A stretch of 9,375 nucleotides of DNA. It comes from an uncultured Clostridia bacterium. Its GTDB lineage: Bacteria; Bacillota; Clostridia; Christensenellales; Aristaeellaceae. Shown in pieces: positions 7,587-9,375 of the stretch. The notes under the pieces are model-generated. The model saw nothing but the letters and a program-made list of their open reading frames with translations, was not told where the DNA came from and did not search any database. Location of the stretch: contig CAMNCR010000046.1 of NCBI GenBank assembly GCA_946534455.1, positions 1 to 9,375 of the forward strand. Reading direction: 5' to 3'. Made by a program: the position numbers and the translations under genes. Positions within the stretch are counted from its first letter, which is position 1. Each line of letters starts with the position of its first letter.

Positions 7587-7601
7587 CACCCCTCCCGTCA
7601 A
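7573..7601 (-). promoter_or_regulatory. Promoter of the M3 peptidase gene
   Basis: On the minus strand, -35 TTGACG (7596-7601, 5 of 6 matches) and -10 TATGCT (7573-7578, 4 of 6) are spaced exactly 17 nt apart. The -10 is preceded by TGA, giving an extended -10 (TGn). The predicted start of transcription is near 7566, leaving a leader of about 85 nt. Confidence 0.75.
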
Positions 7602-7662
7602 ATCTCGGTCATGTCATGTCATCCGACCCTTCACGCTCTTTCCCGGGCAGGACACTTTCTGC

Positions 7663-7691
7663 TTCATCCGGAGCGCAAAAGATGCTATAAT
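7663..7691 (+). promoter_or_regulatory. Extended -10 promoter of the ABM-ACT-IMPase operon
   Basis: TGCTATAAT at 7683-7691 is a perfect extended -10 box. At 17-nt spacing the -35 position reads TTCATC (7663-7668), only 3 of 6 matches to consensus, consistent with an extended -10 promoter that depends less on the -35 box. Transcription would begin near 7698, leaving a leader of about 59 nt before the ATG at 7757. Confidence 0.7.
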
Positions 7692-7708
7692 TCTTCTGTT
7701 CGGAAGAC

Positions 7709-7730
7709 GGTCCGGCGGAGCATGCCGGCC
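7709..7730 (+). other. Leader hairpin upstream of the ABM gene
   Basis: GG-T-CCGGC (7709-7716) can pair with GCCGGCC (7724-7730), making a 7-bp stem with one bulged T and a 7-nt loop. It ends 10 nt before the AAGGAGG ribosome binding site (7741-7747) in the predicted leader. No U-run follows. A function in stability or translation is possible but unproven. Confidence 0.3.
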
Positions 7731-7756
7731 GGAGGGTTCTAAGGAGGAAACGCATC

Positions 7757-8077
7757 ATGATCACGGTTCATCTGTTCTATCAGGGTCAGAACGGCAGCGC
7801 CCGGGCCTTTGCCTCCGAAATGGAGTCCTCCGGGATCGCGGAGGCCATCCGGCAGGAGCCGGGCAATCTTCGGTATGCCTATTATCAGCCGCTGGACGAT
7901 CCGGAAACCATTCTGCTCATCGATTCCTGGCGGGATCAGGCCTCCATCGACGCGCACCACGCCTCGCCCATGATGGCTCAGCTGGCCGCGCTGCGGGAGA
8001 AGTATGATCTGCATATGCAGGCGGAGCGCTTCGTCAGCGAGGAGGTCGGCGACGATGAACGGTTCCTCCGAAAATAA
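7757..8077 (+). CDS. ABM-family putative quinol monooxygenase
   Basis: Small 106-aa protein of the antibiotic biosynthesis monooxygenase (ABM, YgiN-like) superfamily, a dimeric ferredoxin-like alpha-beta fold. Known members are cofactor-free oxygenases acting on quinols or aromatic polyketides, but many have no proven reaction. Features matching the family are the N-terminal strand MITVHLFYQG, the region GNLRYAYYQPLDDPETILLIDSWRD, and the helix DAHHASPMMAQLAALREKYDLHMQAERF. The paired His residues in DAHHASP sit where the family usually has its conserved His. The ATG at 7757 follows AAGGAGG (7741-7747) at 9 nt. It is the first gene of a three-gene operon, 24 nt before the next start codon. 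Family assignment is firm; substrate is unknown. Confidence 0.85.
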   Translation: MITVHLFYQGQNGSARAFASEMESSGIAEAIRQEPGNLRYAYYQPLDDPETILLIDSWRDQASIDAHHASPMMAQLAALREKYDLHMQAERFVSEEVGDDERFLRK

Positions 8078-8101
8078 ACGCAAGTCCGGGAGGAAAGACA
8101 T

Positions 8102-8467
8102 ATGGAGCTGAAAAAGCTGCCCTGGGACCTGACCGTGTGCAAGGTCGCCTCGGTGGAGGAAATCGATCTGCGGCGGGAGTTCTTCTTCCTCGGCAGAACC
8201 GATGAGGAGATTTCGCTGGTCTGCCGGACGGAGGAGACGCCGGAGCGGACCTGCGCCCGGGAGGACGGATGGCGGGCCTTCCGCGTCCAGGGCGTGCTGG
8301 ACTTTTCCCTGGTCGGCATTCTGTCCCGGCTGTCCGGCCTGCTGGCGGAAAACGGCATCGGCCTCTTTGCCGTTTCCACCTTCAACACGGACTACATTCT
8401 GGTCAAGGCAGACCATTTCGAGGCGGCCCTCCGCGTTCTCTCCGGCGCGGGATATACCGTCCTCTGA
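8102..8467 (+). CDS. ACT-domain protein (single-domain, probable amino-acid-binding)
   Basis: A 121-aa protein that looks like the small ACT-domain family common in Bacillota (ACT_7/CASTOR-type). The N-terminal half (MELKKLPWDLTVCKVASVEEIDL, then an FFFLGRTDEEISLVC strand pair) resembles the first subdomain. The second half (FRVQGVLDFSLVGILSRLSGLLAENGIGLFAVSTFNTDYILVK) has the typical ACT layout of strand, helix, and an NGI turn followed by a strand. ACT domains bind amino acids and often regulate enzymes; here no enzyme domain is attached, so its partner is unknown. GGGAGGA (8088-8094) stands 7 nt before the ATG. It follows the ABM gene by 24 nt and precedes the phosphatase gene by 30 nt, in the same operon. 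No membrane segment or signal peptide. Confidence 0.85.
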   Translation: MELKKLPWDLTVCKVASVEEIDLRREFFFLGRTDEEISLVCRTEETPERTCAREDGWRAFRVQGVLDFSLVGILSRLSGLLAENGIGLFAVSTFNTDYILVKADHFEAALRVLSGAGYTVL

Positions 8468-8497
8468 GCCTCAAAGCAGAAAGGAAGCCGGCAGCGC

Positions 8498-9274
8498 ATG
8501 ATGGACGCATTGCTGAAAATCGCCCGGAAGGCGGGCGAATTCTTTGAAACATCCCGGATGACCGACGTGACCCACAAGGAGGGGCACGGCAACTACGTCA
8601 CCAATATCGACTGCCAGGTGCAGGCCTACCTGGAGGAGCAGCTTCCCCGGCTGCTGCCGGGCTCCCGGTTCATCGGGGAGGAGAAGGAAAATCAGGCGCT
8701 GACGGACGCGCCGACCTGGATCGTGGATCCGCTGGACGGCACGATGAACATGATTCATGACTACCGCATGTCCGCGGTTTCCATCGCGCTGTGCGAAAAC
8801 CGGAAGCCGGTGGCGGGCGTCATCTGGCAGCCCTTCTCCCGGGAGATGTTCTGCGCGGAGGCCGGAAAGGGCGCCTGGCTGAACGGAGAGGCCATTCACG
8901 TTTCCGAAAGAGCCTTTCCGGAGGCGCTGGCCGCCGTCGGAACCGCGCCGTACTATGAGGAGCTGGAGCCGGCGACGCTGAAGATGGCCGGCGCGTTCCT
9001 CCGGGCCTGCTCCGATTTCCGGCGCAGCGGCTCCGCGGCCCTGGATCTGGCCTACCTGGCCTGCGGGCGGCATGAAATCTACTGCGAGCTGCGCATCAAG
9101 CCCTGGGACTATGCCGCCGGAAGCCTTCTCGTGCAGGAGGCGGGCGGGCTTATCTGCATGCCGCTCAACGGCGGGCCCATGGACTATTCCCTGTCCACCG
9201 CGGTGCTGGCCGCGACCCCGAAGTGCATGCCGGAGGCGCTGAAAATCGTTTCCGCGGTTCTTCCGCAGGCATAA
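8498..9274 (+). CDS. Inositol monophosphatase family protein
   Basis: A 258-aa magnesium-dependent phosphatase of the IMPase/SuhB/CysQ superfamily, cytosolic. All metal-site motifs are visible: GEE at residues 60-62, WIVDPLDGT at 74-82 with D77 and D80, and PWDYAAG at 202-208 with D204. Upstream, K27 and D38 (THKEGHGNYVTNID) match the family's early conserved positions. The usual GTTNF after DPLDG reads GTMNM here; the first Thr (T82), which corresponds to the catalytic Thr of human IMPA1, is kept. Possible substrates are inositol phosphates, fructose-1,6-bisphosphate or PAP (3'-phosphoadenosine 5'-phosphate); sequence alone does not decide. The ATG at 8498 lies 11 nt after AAGGAA (8481-8486); a second ATG directly follows at 8501 and could also be used. 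It is the last gene of the ABM-ACT-phosphatase operon. Confidence 0.93.
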   Translation: MMDALLKIARKAGEFFETSRMTDVTHKEGHGNYVTNIDCQVQAYLEEQLPRLLPGSRFIGEEKENQALTDAPTWIVDPLDGTMNMIHDYRMSAVSIALCENRKPVAGVIWQPFSREMFCAEAGKGAWLNGEAIHVSERAFPEALAAVGTAPYYEELEPATLKMAGAFLRACSDFRRSGSAALDLAYLACGRHEIYCELRIKPWDYAAGSLLVQEAGGLICMPLNGGPMDYSLSTAVLAATPKCMPEALKIVSAVLPQA

Positions 9275-9304
9275 CGAGTCCTCAGGCCGCCTGTAGCGGT
9301 ACTT

Positions 9305-9318
9305 GCGTCCGCGGACGC
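9305..9318. repeat. 14-bp perfect palindrome after the phosphatase gene
   Basis: GCGTCCGCGGACGC is fully self-complementary and lies 31 nt after the IMPase stop. Its right ten bases (CCGCGGACGC, 9309-9318) also occur at 569-578 in the gltX leader hairpin. It could be a repeated intergenic element or chance in GC-rich DNA. No T-run follows. Confidence 0.35.
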
Positions 9319-9344
9319 TCGCGCATTCCATTCGCTCAAAGGTC

Positions 9345-9369
9345 GTGGAAGCCCTTGCCAGGGCTCCAC
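9345..9369 (+). terminator. Terminator-like hairpin at the right edge
   Basis: GTGGA-A-GCCCT (9345-9355) pairs with AGGGCTCCAC (9360-9369) as a 10-bp stem with a single bulged A and a TGCC loop. The next bases are TCCCTT and the window then ends, so whether a full T-run follows cannot be seen. Its place 70 nt after the last gene of the operon suits an intrinsic terminator. On the minus strand no T-run follows the stem. Confidence 0.5.
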
Positions 9370-9375
9370 TCCCTT

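Noticed and set aside
7482..7601. N-terminal extension of the M3 peptidase up to 7601
   Set aside because: The proposed TTG start lies in the -35 TTGACG of the promoter, so it would not be in the transcript.
7607..7622. Short CATGT tandem repeat in the divergent region
   Set aside because: Only two units; no link to any promoter element was seen.
7692..7707. Small inverted repeat TCTTC...GAAGA downstream of the ABM operon -10 box
   Set aside because: It straddles the expected transcription start, so it could not fold fully in RNA, and 5-bp arms are too short to call an operator.
5709..7742. A 677-codon plus-strand frame opposite the M3 peptidase gene
   Set aside because: It is a complementary-register shadow of a gene with a complete HELGH active site; its product is repetitive His/Gln/Gly-rich sequence.
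8471..9331. A 286-codon minus-strand frame opposite the IMPase gene
   Set aside because: The plus strand carries GEE, DPLDGT and WDYAAG motifs in order; the minus product shows no domain and has the same artefact composition.

Overview
The window is GC-rich bacterial DNA with compact, well-spaced genes, strong AGGAGG-type ribosome binding sites and sigma-70/sigma-A style promoters. This style, the mix of a bacterial glnS, an M3 oligoendopeptidase and a cytosolic GH38 mannosidase, and the close fit of the small ABM and ACT proteins to Bacillota families together suggest a GC-rich anaerobic Clostridia-type organism. The taxonomic call is inference. I see no phage, transposon, CRISPR, plasmid, rRNA or tRNA signal.

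Layout. (1) Positions 1-2329, minus strand: glnS (glutaminyl-tRNA synthetase), followed 86 nt downstream by gltX (glutamyl-tRNA synthetase), which runs off the left edge. They look like a two-gene aminoacyl-tRNA synthetase unit. (2) 2330-2510: a short divergent promoter region with a 12-bp palindrome, firing glnS leftwards and a GH38 alpha-mannosidase gene rightwards. (3) 2511-5627, plus: a 1038-aa cytosolic GH38 alpha-mannosidase, apparently alone in its transcript. (4) 5628-5720: a GC-rich bidirectional terminator between convergent genes. (5) 5721-7481, minus: a PepF-like M3 metallopeptidase with its own promoter, a palindrome over the -10 box and a hairpin in the leader. (6) 7482-7756: a second divergent promoter region. 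(7) 7757-9274, plus: a three-gene operon of an ABM-family monooxygenase-like protein, an ACT-domain protein and an inositol-monophosphatase-family phosphatase. (8) 9275-9375: non-coding, with a 14-bp palindrome and a terminator-like hairpin at the right edge.

How the genes relate. glnS and gltX charge tRNAs with Gln and Glu. The mannosidase and the oligopeptidase are cytosolic hydrolases for imported oligosaccharides and peptides. The last three genes share one promoter, but no common pathway can be read from the sequence. I found no clearly new multi-gene system. The more interesting material is regulatory: two divergent promoter regions with palindromes, hairpins in leaders, and a structured right edge sharing a 10-mer with the gltX leader. 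Every large gene also carries a long codon-register antisense ORF, which I read as a codon-usage artefact.
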